Origin: Macropodus opercularis
Taxonomy: Eukaryota; Chordata; Actinopteri; Anabantiformes; Osphronemidae
Direction of reading: 5' to 3'
Assembly: GCA_030770545.1 (NCBI GenBank)
Contig: CM061106.1
Span: 9,218,001 to 9,282,000 of the forward strand
DNA length: 64,000 nucleotides
In this document: one piece after another, positions 33,000 through 45,059 of the stretch
Layout: every line of letters starts with the position of its first letter
Position numbering within the stretch: position 1 is the first letter of the stretch
Made by a program: the position numbers and the translations under genes
The notes under the pieces: generated by a model
Seen by the model: the letters and a program-made list of their open reading frames with translations, nothing else
Databases searched by the model: none
What the model was told of the DNA's origin: nothing

Positions 33000-33180
33000 C
33001 CTCCACTCATGTAGGGTACAGTCAGTACAACTCACCCCAGGAACCTTGACACCTTTATGTTCACACCGTGACTCCCGTGGCTCGAACAACACAGGTAACA
33101 TCCCGATGAGCCGCCGCCTCCCTGAAGGGGTGGACGGCTCAGCAGAGGTCACTCACCTGGAGAGTGAAGTGGGTGCTGAG
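33000..33180. repeat. Inverted relative of the RTE-like tail
   Basis: Bases 33063-33150, read on the minus strand, resemble 30528-30612 on the plus strand (CTTCAGGGAGGCGGCGGC and GTGTTGTTCGAG against CCTCAGGGAGGCGGAGGC and GTGTTGTTCGAG). The two form an inverted pair about 2.5 kb apart. The same pair exists in unit 2 near 47420-47490 and 50010-50097. Confidence 0.6.
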
Positions 33181-33183
33181 GCG

Positions 33184-33212
33184 GGAGGGAGGGAGGGAGG
33201 GAGGGAGGAAGG
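33184..33212. repeat. (GGGA)n tract, G-quadruplex candidate
   Basis: Six GGGA repeats in a row on the plus strand, enough for a stacked quadruplex. The same length is present at about 50131-50159. Confidence 0.8.
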
Positions 33213-33339
33213 GGGCACTCATCTTCAGCCGCTCACCCGCTTTAAGGGTGGCGGCTGCTGGAGCCTGTCCCAGCTGTCACTGGTTTCTGCTGGACGCTGT
33301 GCTGTGGCTTGAATAAAGCACCTTTCTAACTTTCTATGT

Positions 33340-33605
33340 GGGCGAGCAGCAGGGTTTAGCCTGGACAGGTCGCCAGTCCATCACAGAACCACATACAGGC
33401 AGAGAGGAACAAACAGTCACTCAGTTTAGAGTCTCCAGTTAACTGACTGCATGTCTTTGGACTGTGGGAGGAAACCGACACGAGGAGAACATGCAAACTC
33501 CTCACAGAAAAGCACCTGGGCCACCCGGGAATCCAACCCGGCTCCTTGTTGCTGTGAGGCAGCAGTGAGGCTCCTCAGTAGCAGCCAGTCTGGAAACGTC
33601 ACCAC
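33340..33605. repeat. Ubiquitous teleost repeat tail, copy 1
   Basis: Contains CATGTCTTTGGACTGTGGGA followed by GGAAACCGACACGAGGAGAA and AACATGCAAACTCCTCACAG, then GGGAATCCAACCCGGCTCC and GCTGTGAGGCAGCAGTG. This series is widespread in fish genomes at the ends of LINE-derived repeats. Copy at 50285-50550. Confidence 0.8.
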
Positions 33606-33782
33606 TGAACTTGAGTTCAGTCCATTCATTTAGGAGCAGCCTTATACCAGTTAAAGGTTTCTTCTATAAATGCACGAGGCAGACGCCTGACAACACGTTA
33701 GCGAGCACCTGATGACACCAAACTACCAAACACAGCAGCACAGTCACTCTGATGGAGGAAGCTGGGGGAGCAGGCTGGGCTG

Positions 33783-34545
33783 GGGGGCATGTGCCTGGTG
33801 TGACACAACGGCCTCACAGGTTATCGTGACTGTGCCTCCGGGTTTTAAGAATCATACCCGTCACGGGCGAACCAGCCTTCCAAACCTGGAGGTCACTGAG
33901 TGGACTCATGCAGCACTTTGAGACACATTCACACACTGGGAACAACTGTCAGCCTTCAGTGTCTAAAGAACAAATCAACCAGAGTCCAGAGGAGCTGGGA
34001 ATCGAACCGCCGACCCTACGATTGGTGGACGACTCCTGTCTCCTGAGGATTGTAAGTCCCGACTTGTCATGTTTTGGGGGCAAGTGCCTGGTGTGAAACA
34101 ACGGCCTCACAGGTTATCGTGACTGTGCCTCCGGGTTTTAAGAATCTTACCCGTCACGGGCGAACCAGCCTTCCAAACCTGGAGGCCACTGAGTGGACTC
34201 ATAGTCAGTCCAGTCAATCAAAATCCAGAGGAGCCGGGAATCGAACCGCCGACCCTACGATTGGTGGACGACTCCTGTCTCCTGAGGATTGTAAGTCCCG
34301 ACTTGTCACGTTTTGGGGGCATGTGCCTGGTGTGACACAACGGCCTCACAGGTTATCGTGACTGTGCCTCCGGGTTTTAAGAATCTTACCCGTCACGGGC
34401 GAACCAGCCTTCCAAACCTGGAGGTCACTGAGTGGACTCATAGTCAGTCCAGTCAATCAAAATCCAGAGGAGCCGGGAATCGAACCGCCGACCCTACGAT
34501 TGGTGGACGACTCCTGTCTCCTGAGGCTCGTAAGTCCTGACTTCA
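33783..34545. repeat. 242-bp satellite with B-box motif, three units
   Basis: Units start at GGGGGCATGTGCCTGG or GGGGGCAAGTGCCTGG near 33783, 34072 and 34311. Each contains AATCGAACCGCCGACC, whose minus strand holds the polymerase III B-box-like GGTTCGATTCC. Unit 2 has only two repeats (50730-51240), which accounts for a 242-bp difference in spacing. It sits directly before the next array unit. Confidence 0.85.
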
Positions 34546-34715
34546 AACAATCGTGACTGTGCCTTAGGTCGTCCCGGGGTTTGAGGTGGGATCTTACCGT
34601 CATGGGCGAACCAGCCTTCCATGTTAACGCACCACTAGCGGCTAAGAGGCTGTTGTTGGATTCCCTCACACGTTCCTTTGCCCGTTCCTTTGAACACCAC
34701 TTGGCACAGAGACGA

Positions 34716-35160
34716 TGGCGGCCCTACCCACCACCGTCTCCGTGTTGTCGTGTTTTGGGGGCATGTGCCTGGCGCGTCAGAGAAAACAGCCTCCCAGGTT
34801 ATCGTGACTGTGCCTGCCTTAGGTCGTCCCGGGGTTTGAGGTGGGATCTTACCCGTCATGGGCGAACCAGCCTTCCAAACCCGGCCAGTAGCGGTGGTCA
34901 CTGAGTCGACTTACGGACACGATACTTTTCTACTTTTACATTGTTAAATGGTACATGAGACCCTCTAGTCTTTTGTTCTCGCTACACTGCGTTAACGTGG
35001 ACATTTCCCCAGTGTGGGATCAATACAGGTTAATGTTGTCTTTTCCTGTCTCGTAGCACTTTTAGACACATTCATTCACTGGGAACAGCTTTGAGTCCAG
35101 AGGAGCCGTGAATCGAACCGCCGACCCTACGATTGGTGGCCGACTCCTGTCTCCTCCAGT
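34716..35160. repeat. Degenerate satellite unit with tRNA-like B box, copy in unit 2
   Basis: Counterpart of 95-525, immediately downstream of the three-unit satellite. The B-box motif lies near 35110-35120. Confidence 0.6.
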
Positions 35161-35438
35161 CCCAGCTGTGGTTCGTTGCGGCTGCTAACAGCAGCTTGGC
35201 GTCAAACACTCAGTGTGCGCTCATATAGCGCAGTTGTAGCTTGTTGGTACTAACACACACACACACATGCTCCTCCCACACAGACACACACCCTCCTCGT
35301 CCTCCTTGACCTTAACACCACACACACACATGGTTGTCGTGTCACCGCTGGTCACGTTGTCGTCAGGTGGCTGCCACAAACATTTACAATAGGAACCATT
35401 AGTGTCTTACTTTGACATTGAGTGGCCCAGGCTGTCAG

Positions 35439-35726
35439 GCTGCTCCTGTGCTCCTCCTTCTCCCTCTCTGGTTATTCTTTCCACTCTTTTTGTGCCTCCT
35501 CCTCCTCCTTTTTCTTTCTTTCTCCTCCTCCTCCTCTCTCACCTTTTTTTTCTTTCCTCTCCTCCTCCTCCCTCCTCATCTCCTCCTCCTCTCTCACCTT
35601 TTTTTCTTTCCTCTCCTCCTCCCTCCTCATCTCCTCCTCCACCTCTCTCACCTTTTCTTTCTTTCCTCTCCTCCTCCCTCCCCTTCTCCTCCCCCTCCCT
35701 CTTCTTTCTTTCCTCTCACCCCACCA
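35439..35726. repeat. Polypyrimidine minisatellite, unit 2 (3 repeats)
   Basis: Same as 783-1070 except for a T to C change near 35690. Three minus-strand AGGTGAGA motifs. Confidence 0.85.
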
Positions 35727-36317
35727 TGAACCCGCTAACACCCACAAATACTTTTTGACTCTGTATTTTTTGAACTGCTATGGGTTTAGATATTCTTCTT
35801 TTTTTTAGTACCCACTCCCAGTCCAAATCTTTGTATTTTTTTTCCTCCCACTTTCTTTGCTTTATTTTCTCCTTTTCCATCCAAATTTGTATAGTTTTTT
35901 TAAATTTTGCTTCCTCCTCCTCTTTCTTTCTCTGTTCTTTTTCCTGTTTTTCCTCCCACTTTTTTTGTTGACTCACCTCCTTCTTTCTTTTCTTTTCCTC
36001 CTTCAGAGCTGCCGCCTTCTCCTCCTCCTCCGCCGTCATTCTCCTACTCCACCTTCTGCTCCACCACTCTCTCCATCTGTACCACCTTCTCCCTTCCTCC
36101 TCCTCCTCCTCCGCCTCTTCTTCCTCCTTCGCCTCCTCCTCCTCCACTTCATCCAACGATGTACTTATCCAACTTTTGCTTTCTGCGACCATTCTCCACC
36201 AGACTCTCTGTATTTTTTCCTCGTCCTCCTCCATCGCCAACTTCTCCACCAACTCCTCCCACTTCAACTCCTCCATCGTCGTCCAATTCTCCATTGTCAG
36301 TTTTTTCGCTCTCGAAT
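35716..36317 (-). CDS. Glu/Arg/Trp-rich coiled-coil protein exon, unit 2 (unrecognised)
   Basis: Open on the minus strand from an acceptor at 36317 to the stop at 35716, with ATG at 36294 and 192 residues. It is identical to the unit 1 product except for Ile instead of Asn in the segment QIWMEKEKIKQRKWEEKKY. The same features apply: acidic N-terminal half, GRRWYRWREWW basic/aromatic patch, charged helical region, FMVG C-terminus. Its near identity to unit 1 reflects recent duplication and by itself says little about selection. Partner exons not found. Confidence 0.5.
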
Positions 36318-36415
36318 CTGTAATGACACAATACTAAAGTTTATTTTTTTAATAAAATATCAGTGACACATAAATAAAAACATTGTATTTTCAATTTCAA
36401 ATCAAATAATCAGGA

Positions 36416-37390
36416 TGAGCAACCAGAGCTTCACATTGGATCCGTGTTTAATAACAGAAACACACTGATGCAGGCTTTTCTAGGTGGACGCAGACTGACG
36501 GCTGACATGTGCACAGAAGTTGAAAACCTCGGTGAGAGCGTTTCTCCTCAGTGTCACACGTTGTTTGACCTGTGACCTAGTGTTCAATACGTCAGGCTGG
36601 ACAACAGAAGCGCCTTCCACTGCTCTGTAGTCAGTGTTAGTACAACATGCTGCTATTCTGTCAGAGATGTCGACGATCGTGTATTTGAACGGGTCGTTGT
36701 GCTGTAACGCGATGTTGACTCTGGGGATTTTAATGAATCAAACCCTGGCTTTTCCCTTTTTAACTGGCTTGCTCCCACCTGCGGCCTAACGTTGTGCTGT
36801 TGTGGTTTCCTCTGGCGCAGGTGGACGTCATGTTCGCTGCTCAAACTCCAGTTCGTACCATTAACTTACAGTAACTGCTAAACCCAATTAATTCAGCTCT
36901 GGCTACGTCACAGGAACAGCAGCGTTGTGACGCTGCAGCCATTTAAGTGCTTTACTTTATATGAGTGTACTTGAACTTATCACATAGCATAATGATAAGG
37001 AACCATAACATTATTTATATACCAACACAGTCCCACACAAACAGATCATTGTTCAAGCTCATTATACTTGTGGAGACCAGAGGGAGGCCTGAACCTAACA
37101 AAGCGTCGCCATAGCAACGCTTCCTGTCTGCAGCCAGTGTTGTGGACTTGACTGCGTGACGTGTTCATTCTGCCGGAGAAACCGAGGCCGTGGACAACGA
37201 TAGATTTACACGACTGTCAACTCTCAGGCCTCCCTTAAAACCTCTGACCCGTCCAGAACCAAATATGTCAACTTATTGCAGGTTAATGTCACTTTAAATG
37301 TTAACTTTAAACCTGAAAAACCAGCATCTATGACCTGGTTCCTCTCAGAGTCCGAGCTTTAGTCAAATCAAGTCACTGACTTGACAAAGC
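36416..37390. other. Unit 2 stretch without recognised gene
   Basis: Counterpart of 1760-2745. A 9-base loss near 37160 (GACTTTGTCTG region) breaks the small minus frame seen in units 1 and 3, which argues that it is not coding. Confidence 0.45.
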
Positions 37391-37395
37391 TACAT

Positions 37396-39021
37396 AGATA
37401 AAGTAACTTAAGATCTTCCTAAACACAAATAGGTTGAACTGAACAGAAAATCTAAGTAAATGCACATTTTTAGCAGAGCTTGAAATAATCCTACCTCTTT
37501 CTGTCGCTGTTTGTTGTGTCTAAGGTTTTTTAGAATGTTTGCTGTCAACATACATGTTGCTATGGTGCCAGGATTTACATGCTGAATAAGGCTGAATGGC
37601 CAGAGTCTGCACAGGCTGAAATGAACATGGTCAGAGCTGCAGAAGCTGCTTTAAATTGACACGTGGCCCAAATAAACCCCTGCAGGGACGTCTCCTCACT
37701 CTGCATTGTCCCATCAGCAGCTGTCTGTTACAGATGCAGCGTCATTGGAATGGAAATATTTACAGATGTGTCCATTAAACATGTTTGAGTTGAAGGTAAA
37801 TGCAGCTTCATTAAATGTTTCACTAAAAGCTTCATAGTAATATTTTTCAGAGGCTTGATTCTATTACTGTGTCCTATGATATTTGACAATTCACATTTAA
37901 CCAAATCAAGCAGTAATAAACATAATGATCCCTGTAAAACACACTGAAGCATCCAAAGCTGGTTTCAGTGAAGTAGATTCAATCTGATAAACCTCACTGA
38001 CCTGAACTAAGCAGCTAAAGTAAATTAACATCTTCCTAAACACAATTAGGTTGAACTGAACAGAAAATATAAGTAAATGCACATTTTTAGCAGAGCTTGA
38101 AAAAATCCTACCTCTTTCTGTGGCTGTTTGTTGTGTCTAAGGTTTTTTAGAATGTTTGCTGTCAACATACATGTTGCTATGGGCCAGGATTAACACGTGA
38201 GGCTGAATGGCCAGAGTCTGCACAGGCTGAAATGAACATGGTCAGAGCTGCAGAAGCTGCTTTAAATTGACACGTGGCCCAAATAAACCCCTGCAGGGAC
38301 GTCTCCTCACTCTGCATCGTCCCATCAGCACCTATCTGTTACAGATGCAGCGTCATTGGAATGGAAATATTTACAGATGTGTCCATTAAACATGTTTGAG
38401 TTGAAGGTAAATGCAGCTTAATTAAATGTTTCACTAAAAACTTCAAAGTAATATTTTTCAGAGGCTTGATTCTATTACTGTGTCCTATGATATTTGACAA
38501 TTCACATTTAACCAAATCAAGCAGTAATAAACATAATGATCCCTGTAAAACACACTGAAGCATCCAACGCAGATTCAATCTAATAAACCTCAGTGACCAG
38601 AACTAAGCAGCTAAAGTAAATTAAGATCTTTCTAAACGCAATTAGGTTGAACTGAACAGAAAATCAAAGTAAATGCACATTTTTAGCAGAGCTTCAAATA
38701 ATCCTACCTCTTTCTGTGGCTGTTTGTTGAGTCTAAGGTTTTTTAGAATGTTTGCTGTCAACATACATGTTGCTATGGTGCCAGGATTAACACGTGAGGC
38801 TGATTGGCCTTCTAAGGTCTGTGTGGCGTCTGCAGCCGTGTCCCAAGCTGCAGGTTGAGCATCACTGGCTGTGAGTAAACCTATTGGGCTGGTTCCTCCA
38901 TCTGAGAAGCACAAGTCAATGCTTATTTGTGACTGGGAGGATGTGCTGCTCTTTGATGGTAGCGCTTGTACAGCGGCCTGTTGAAACACGTGGCCCAGAA
39001 ACGAGCATGAAATCACTTGTT
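37396..39021. repeat. ~600-bp internal tandem repeat, 3 units (array unit 2)
   Basis: Repeats start near 37396, 38014 and 38610. The middle one is an extra ~595 bp compared with units 1 and 3. The last is the divergent, shorter one, as at 3357-3770. Confidence 0.8.
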
Positions 39022-39154
39022 TTTATGCTTTTCTGTCTTTGACTATATTTTTTTCCAACGTTTCAATGGCCACTGGAACAACAAATAATGTCTAGCCCAT
39101 TATCAAAGAGTCTGCTTTTTAATTTCTGTTGCTGTGTTTGGTTTCATGGCCCCA

Positions 39155-39290
39155 CAGGTAAGATAAGATAAGATAATCCTTTATTGATCCCACATTTGGG
39201 AAATGTAATTATTACAGCAGCTCCCAGGGATTACAAAGCATAGGTGGTGCAACGGTGCAAAAAGATGACATGTGCAAAAATATACAAAGA
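39155..39290. repeat. Dispersed (GATAA)n repeat tail, copy 2
   Basis: Counterpart of 3905-4035. From here to 40035 no gene is seen; a poly-G run lies at about 39843-39856. Confidence 0.6.
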
Positions 39291-40035
39291 GTCTGTTTTT
39301 TTACAGGTAGAAACGCCTGTAAACGGACTAAACTTCAGGTTCCAGTTGTTTAGATTTAGCCTCTAGATGGAGACATTCTTCAGTAATGAAGGAAAGGAAA
39401 TTAAACAGTGGCGCAGGCAAAGCTCCAGGGTTGGTTACTAACATCTGCTTTAATTTACAAACTACCAACAACGATGGGGGGTTAAAATTATATACCAGCA
39501 TATTAATTCATGTAAAAAGCATGAAGTAGCTAAATATATCAGAAAAATCTACCACCAAGATATGATTAGTCTGCTACTGTGCCTAGAGGCTGAACACAAG
39601 CTACGCACTCAAGTGAAAGTGCCACGTCAAATATTTAAGTGCAGTTGAAGTACAAGGCTGTTGTTCAACCCATAATGATACTTTATTATTTAGCATAATT
39701 ACTCGTCCTTGCAGGGGCCTGACTTGACATTATTTAAAGTTCAGCTTAATGTTGTAACTGTAGAAAACAAGAACATCATCTTCACAGTGTGGGGCGTGGG
39801 CGGCCAGGACAAAATCACTACTTCCAGAACCCTCAAGGTGAGGGGGGGGGGGGGGGTGAGCTGGTGTTGGTGAACATTGCTGCCCATAGGTGTCCTCATT
39901 GGTGCTTAAAGGATGAGGCTGAGGCTGGTGAAGCCATGACTGGTGTAGTATTCAGTTCTCAAAGGTCCACATTATGCCATTCTGTTATTTCCTGACATGA
40001 TGATGAAACTGCAGCTAAATTCCAAGCTGAACATG

Positions 40036-41138
40036 TACAGTCATGGCCAAAAGTACTTGCACCCTTGCAATTGTGTCAGAAAATGCAACACTTCTCTCAG
40101 AAAATTGTTCCAATTGCAAATGTTTTGTATTTTATGTCTTTATTGTTTCTGTTCGCACTAGAAAAACACAAAAAACAAACAAACAAACAAAGAAATCTGA
40201 AAATGAATGGCTTCCTGTAACCCTCTTCTTTTGCAAACGGCTCCAGGTGGTTCAGATTTGAAGGAGGCCTCCTCCCACCTGCTGTTGTGAGATCTCTCCA
40301 CAGGTTCTGTGGGAGTCAGATCTGGACTCATTGCTGTCGTTTCAGAACTCCAGCGCTTTGTTTGGAGCCATTTCTGGTGCTTGTTGAAGTGGGTCTGGGG
40401 TCATTGTCCTGCTGGACGACCCAGGACTTCTGGTGGAGACGCAGCTTTCTGACACTGGCCACGACGCTTTGTTCATCATCAGATTTCATGACAGCGTTCA
40501 CACAGTCAAGGCCTCCAGTGGCAGAAGCAGCACAGCAACCCCAGAACATCTTTGAGCCTCCACCACGTGTGACTGCAGGGACTGTGTTCTTTTCTTTGAA
40601 GGCCTCATTTCTTCTTCTGTAAACATGCCATGATGTCCTTTACCAGAAAGCTCTGCTTTTGTCTCATCTGTCCACAGCACGTTCTCCCAGAAGGACTGTG
40701 GTTTTGTCAAACTGCAGTCTTGCTTTTTCTGCCTTTGTGTCAGCAGTGGTGCCTCCTGGGCTGAGCTGACACTGTTGTGCCCTGTGTCTGCAGATCAGCT
40801 TGGATTTGTTTGGAGGTTAATGGGATTCTTTATCCACCATTCCAACAATCCTTCATTGTAATTTTTCATTCATTTTGCCCTTCCGTCGACGTCCAGGGAG
40901 GTTCGCTACAGAGCCACGGGCTGTAAAACGTCTGGATGATGTTGGAACATTCAGATCTCTGCCGATGGACTTGTAGCCTTGACATTGTCCATGTTTTTCC
41001 CCAGACAGCTCTTTACACTTGTTTCTTTTCTCCATGCTCAGGGTGACACACAACACAAACTGGTTGCATTTATTGCCCACACAAGTGTTGCGTGTTCTGA
41101 CAGAATTGCAAGGGTGCTGATATTTTTGGCCATGACTA
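40036..41138 (-). mobile_element. Tc1/mariner-type DNA transposon, inactive, copy 2
   Basis: Counterpart of 4783-5887, with a better preserved right end (TTTTTGGCCATGACTA against the left TACAGTCATGGCCAAAA). Minus-strand transposase pieces: GSVANLPGRR (near 40900), FWENVLWTDET (near 40700), MFWGCCAA and QQDNDP (40549-40370). Broken by frameshifts. Confidence 0.9.
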
Positions 41139-41283
41139 TTTAGTAGCTTTGTGCTAAGTCGTTTCCTACTGACAAACCTCCACCAGCAAGAGATTCAATA
41201 AATTGCATCTTAACGCGTTCCCTCAGCAACTCAAAAGTTTTTTGGAGAGAGAAAGACTAACGACCAGCTTTGCTTCATTGCGC

Positions 41284-41322
41284 CACAACTACACCTACAC
41301 CTACAACTACAACTACACACCT
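41284..41322. repeat. (CAACTA)n microsatellite, copy 2
   Basis: A few ACAACT/ACACCT repeats; see 6048-6082 and 57427-57478. Confidence 0.75.
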
Positions 41323-41784
41323 TTCATACTTGATATCACATATATTATTTTGTTTGATTTTACTTTCCAACAAAGGCTGCAATGCCTTGTTTTTTTGGAC
41401 AGATGCTGGAGGGTAAGTGTCTGAATTTATTGACCCGAACTGTTTGTTTGACTTTGTGCATTGAGAAATTTTGATGTTTTTACTAATATGTCTAATCAAA
41501 TGTATCTTGATCTATTTTGAACAGAGGAGAAGCCAGATTTGTTTGTTTGCATTTTAATATGTTACTAGATAAATAAAAGTGGGCTGTCTGCTAAACTTTA
41601 TTATTGAGGAAGCCCTGAGAGAAGAAACCAGGTGAAATCAAAGGTTTTCAGTCAGTTTTTGTTTGCGTTTTAATAAGTTACTGCGAATATGAATCTATAT
41701 TTCTAAGTGTTATGAAATAATGTAAAACAAATATCCAGTCTAAGATGGTTTGACGCTTAATCATCGCGTGCGTCTGCTCATTGT

Positions 41785-42130
41785 CAACAGGCAGACGGTG
41801 GACTTCAGCATCTTCGCGGCTCCCACAGCGGTTTGTCTGGAAGTAAGGAGGCCTCGAACGCACCATCACACATGTCACACTGGAGTCAAAGTGCAGCTAA
41901 CGGCTAGCGGCTAATGTGGCTAGCGCTAGCTTGTGTATTAGCGTAGCTCAGAAAGGCACCAGCGTAGATCGCCCCCATCTTAGTCTGGACCGGTTACGTT
42001 TTGGTCCCGTACGGAAAGTTACATCTGGGCTCCGGAACCGAGAAGGCGGTGAAATCCGGTATTTTATGTAACTGACGGCTGAACAGAGCAAAGGACCGAG
42101 TTAGCTTCTGCTATTTGTACAGCCCGGACT
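41785..42130. other. GCTAGC-rich segment with a possible small exon
   Basis: 41790-41842 follows a CAACAG acceptor and can read QTVDFSIFAAPTAVCLE before a GTAAGG donor. It is present in units 2 and 3 and absent from unit 1. The following stretch (41895-42130) has GCTAGC palindromes. Whether it is an upstream USP-like exon or a promoter region is unknown. Confidence 0.3.
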
Positions 42131-42454
42131 AGCGTTAGCAAACATGTTGTACTGTGCGTTATGCTAATTCTTTTAATATAATAATGTAAAAATACATATG
42201 TAATATTTTATCAAAAGAGTTTATTGTTGCTTTACTTTTCATCTTATCAGACTCGTAGTTCAAATAGCAAATCATTAGTAAAAAGGGACTTTTCCAAATG
42301 CAATTGATTAAGTTCTGCCATTAAACAGTATAGGAGACGTTTTCCAGGTGTGAGTCCACAAGGACATAGATTCAAAGTTCCAGGGGCTAAAGCTGGAATA
42401 TGTGTATTATATATGTATTTGTTGTGTTGAACTGAGTTTCTGTGTTTGGAACAG

Positions 42455-42640
42455 ACACCACACAGTTGTCTCCTGCTGCAGCACCGGCCTCCTCAGAGCA
42501 CACGTATGTTTAATGTTCCACATGATATTGTTGTCGTTTATTATTGATGACTTCATTGCTGTAGCATTAGTAGAGTAACGTGTGTCTCTGTCTCTTCCAC
42601 CTTCAGGCCTCTCTCCCCATATGAGCGGCTTGTCGCGGGT
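42455..42640 (+). pseudogene. First two USP37-like exons only, unit 2
   Basis: 42455-42503 reads DTTQLSPAAAPASSEH with a GTATGT donor, and 42607-42627 reads PLSPYE. The donor after the second exon is GC here (GAGCGGCTTG) where units 1 and 3 have GT. The Cys-box exon and everything after it are deleted; the sequence jumps to block Y near 42662. This copy cannot make a protease. Confidence 0.7.
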
Positions 42641-42689
42641 ACGTCATCAGTGTCACATACACAATAAATCTATTAACTTTCATTATAAA

Positions 42690-43677
42690 ACACTAATGAA
42701 ATGGACTCAATGTGAATGTTTTCTTTGAATGTGTAACATATTTGCTGATGATCACATCTAAGGCTTTTATTGTGGAGGCTACAGCTGTTTAGTGCAGATG
42801 TTCAGTAACTGTGTGTTTTAAATACACAGTTACTGTCAGATTTCTCTGGATCACTGCTTATTAACTATTACTGACACACTCAGCTGCTCCTCTATCGTCT
42901 GTCAGGCTTTGTGCTTTCATTCCATATAACCACGTGCAGCCCTGCACTGAATATAAATATGTGGCTTCAAAGTGATGATGAGTCGGGTCGAGCTGCTTAA
43001 CCTGCACGTAGCGCGACTCTGTCGGCTCCGTGTGTGATCGGGCTGTTTTGTGCTGAGGCTGTTCCAGGCCTGACGTCACCAGGACGTCTGACGACGTCTG
43101 ACTCGTCCGCTGGGGAAACCAACGCGAGACTTTGTTAGTGAGAGCCTTTAATGAACGGCTGTTCATGTGTAAAGACGTACAGATGAAATCATGGTTTTGA
43201 GCTGGAAGTGCTTCAGAATGTTTAGTGGGCGACTGAGAGGACTTTGGTCTCATGTCATACTGTGCGTATTTTATAATCCGTTCATTTCTTTTCTTCCGTT
43301 CCTGACGTGACCAGCAGGTCTGTACGCTGGAAACACTGAGCAGGTGAGGTTGTGACTGAAACCCTGTAGGAAAAGGAGGCAGAGGACTGGACAGTTATCT
43401 TTATTAGAATAATGGTAGTTTTATATATTAATCACATATAATTACAATATTGGTATTATTTCGGTTTGTGTAGTTACTCTTCATGTCACACTGTGTATTA
43501 TAGCAGATGTGCTTTCTTCCCTCCATGTTTAATTGTAATAGCGCTTTAAACCACTTAAACAGCTTTAGAACATGTTGATGGGAAGTGCTAAACATGTTAT
43601 CTATAGATTTTTATTTCAGAGCACTGTCCTGTGTAGAACAGTCCTTTAAATTTGCAAGGTTTCAGCTCCTGTGTGAA
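42690..43677. other. Start of block Y in unit 2, no gene recognised
   Basis: Counterpart of 25780-26880. About 30 bases at 42662-42695 have no match at the same place in unit 1, so the deletion join carries extra sequence. Confidence 0.5.
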
Positions 43678-43763
43678 AGTTGAATCATGACGACTGGACG
43701 TCTTCCTTTGCTGTAGTCGTAGATCTGCTTCAAAGGAAGACGTCCAGTTACCGTGATTCAACT
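43678..43763. ncRNA. Long imperfect hairpin, pre-miRNA-like, copy 2
   Basis: Counterpart of 26884-26969. The only difference seen is G to T next to the terminal loop, which removes one potential pair. Same internal 6-by-6 loop. Confidence 0.4.
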
Positions 43764-44418
43764 CTCAGACAACCTCACCTGGAAGAAGCGCCACCGACAT
43801 TTCGGCTTTTATTTCCAGGTAGTTACATCTGAGGACTTATATTCATCTGACAGATGAACATGTAGAATATAGACTTGACAGAAAAGCCTTCACGTACCTT
43901 TGGTGACCCTTTGACCTCACCAGGTCTGGCCTATTGTGGGTACATCATGCACACGCTGATAATTCAACAGGTTTCCAGAAATGTGTCATTATTTAGCTCA
44001 TTTGGTTTTGGGTTGTTGTTTTGTATCTAACAAAACTTGTGAAGATAAATTGGTCTCCTCAGCAGCTCCATGCTGGGAAACGTGTGCCTGATGTGTGGGA
44101 CCCATTTTCTTCAAGTCTCTACCTCCACTGTGATGTAATGACTCAGGGAGTGAACAGAGCTGCTTTTAGAAATACTATGTTACTTAGCCTAGTTGGGCTC
44201 ATGTTCTTATCAACACAGATCAAGTCCTTAAAATGATGTGATTCGTTTGCCTGCCTTTGCATATTTCTCATCTCACCACTGAGAATAAATTCATGTTTAA
44301 TTATTTGAACCTTACTCTGTGTCTGACTGAATCCGTCTTAGTTGGAACATCTCTGACAACGACAGAGCGATTCACAGGAATTTAATAAACATCAAGACAG
44401 AACAAAGTAACAATTAAA

Positions 44419-45059
44419 GAATTAAATGTGCTCTCTTAAATATCAGATGTCTGTTAATAAATGACTTGATCAATAACCATCACATAGATTTATTCAGTCT
44501 CACTGAAACCTGGCTGCAGCAGGATGAATACGTTCGTCTGAATGAGTCGACTCCAACCAGTCACATCAACCATCATGTTCCTAGAAGCTCAGGTAAAGGT
44601 GGAGGAGCAGCAGCATCTATAGCTCAGATCTATTAATGACTCCTAGACCTAAACAGCTCTAATTCATTAGAGCCTCACTCTGAGCCTGTAAAACCCAGAA
44701 ACCAGTTGTGTTCTGCTTCGTCTACCGTCCTCCTGGTCCATATTCAGAGTTCTGCACTGAATGTTCAGAGCTTTTATGTGACTTAGTCCTCAGCACAGAT
44801 AAAGTGATTGTAGTGGGCGACTTTAACATTCATGTAGATGTTGACAGTAACTGTCTCAACACTGCAGTTCTCCCCCAAAACCCTCTGTTATCTGACCATT
44901 TCTCACTAACTGTTGAATTGACCATAACACACCTGACAACAGCTGGAAAGAAGTTCTACTACAGCAGATGTTTATCTGATGATGCTGTTGTCAGATTTAA
45001 GGAGAAGCCAGTGAATCAGAGCAAGTTGGCTCCATGGTCCAACTCAGATCCGCAGCCTT
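44419..45059 (+). mobile_element. L2-like LINE endonuclease remnant, copy 2
   Basis: Counterpart of 27625-28265 with the same internal deletion: TETWLQQDE, FVYRPPGPYSEF, VVGDFNIHVD, SDHFSL. Duplicated with the array. Confidence 0.8.

Larger units (their letters stand above)
1..34656 (+). repeat. Tandem segmental duplication, unit 1 (long form)
   Basis: Position 1 matches 34657 and 51361 base for base over long stretches, so the window starts inside an array whose units share the same start. Unit 1 is the longest because it holds about 18 kb (roughly 8430-25160) that is absent from unit 2. It lacks about 530 bp near 6335 that units 2 and 3 keep (41599-42130 in unit 2). Sequence before position 1 is unseen, so the left edge of the array is unknown. 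False duplication from unmerged haplotypes is an alternative explanation. Confidence 0.9.

Noticed and set aside
33980..34020. tRNA gene suggested by the GGTTCGATTCC motif
   Set aside because: No A box, no acceptor stem and no cloverleaf around the motif; it repeats with the satellite.
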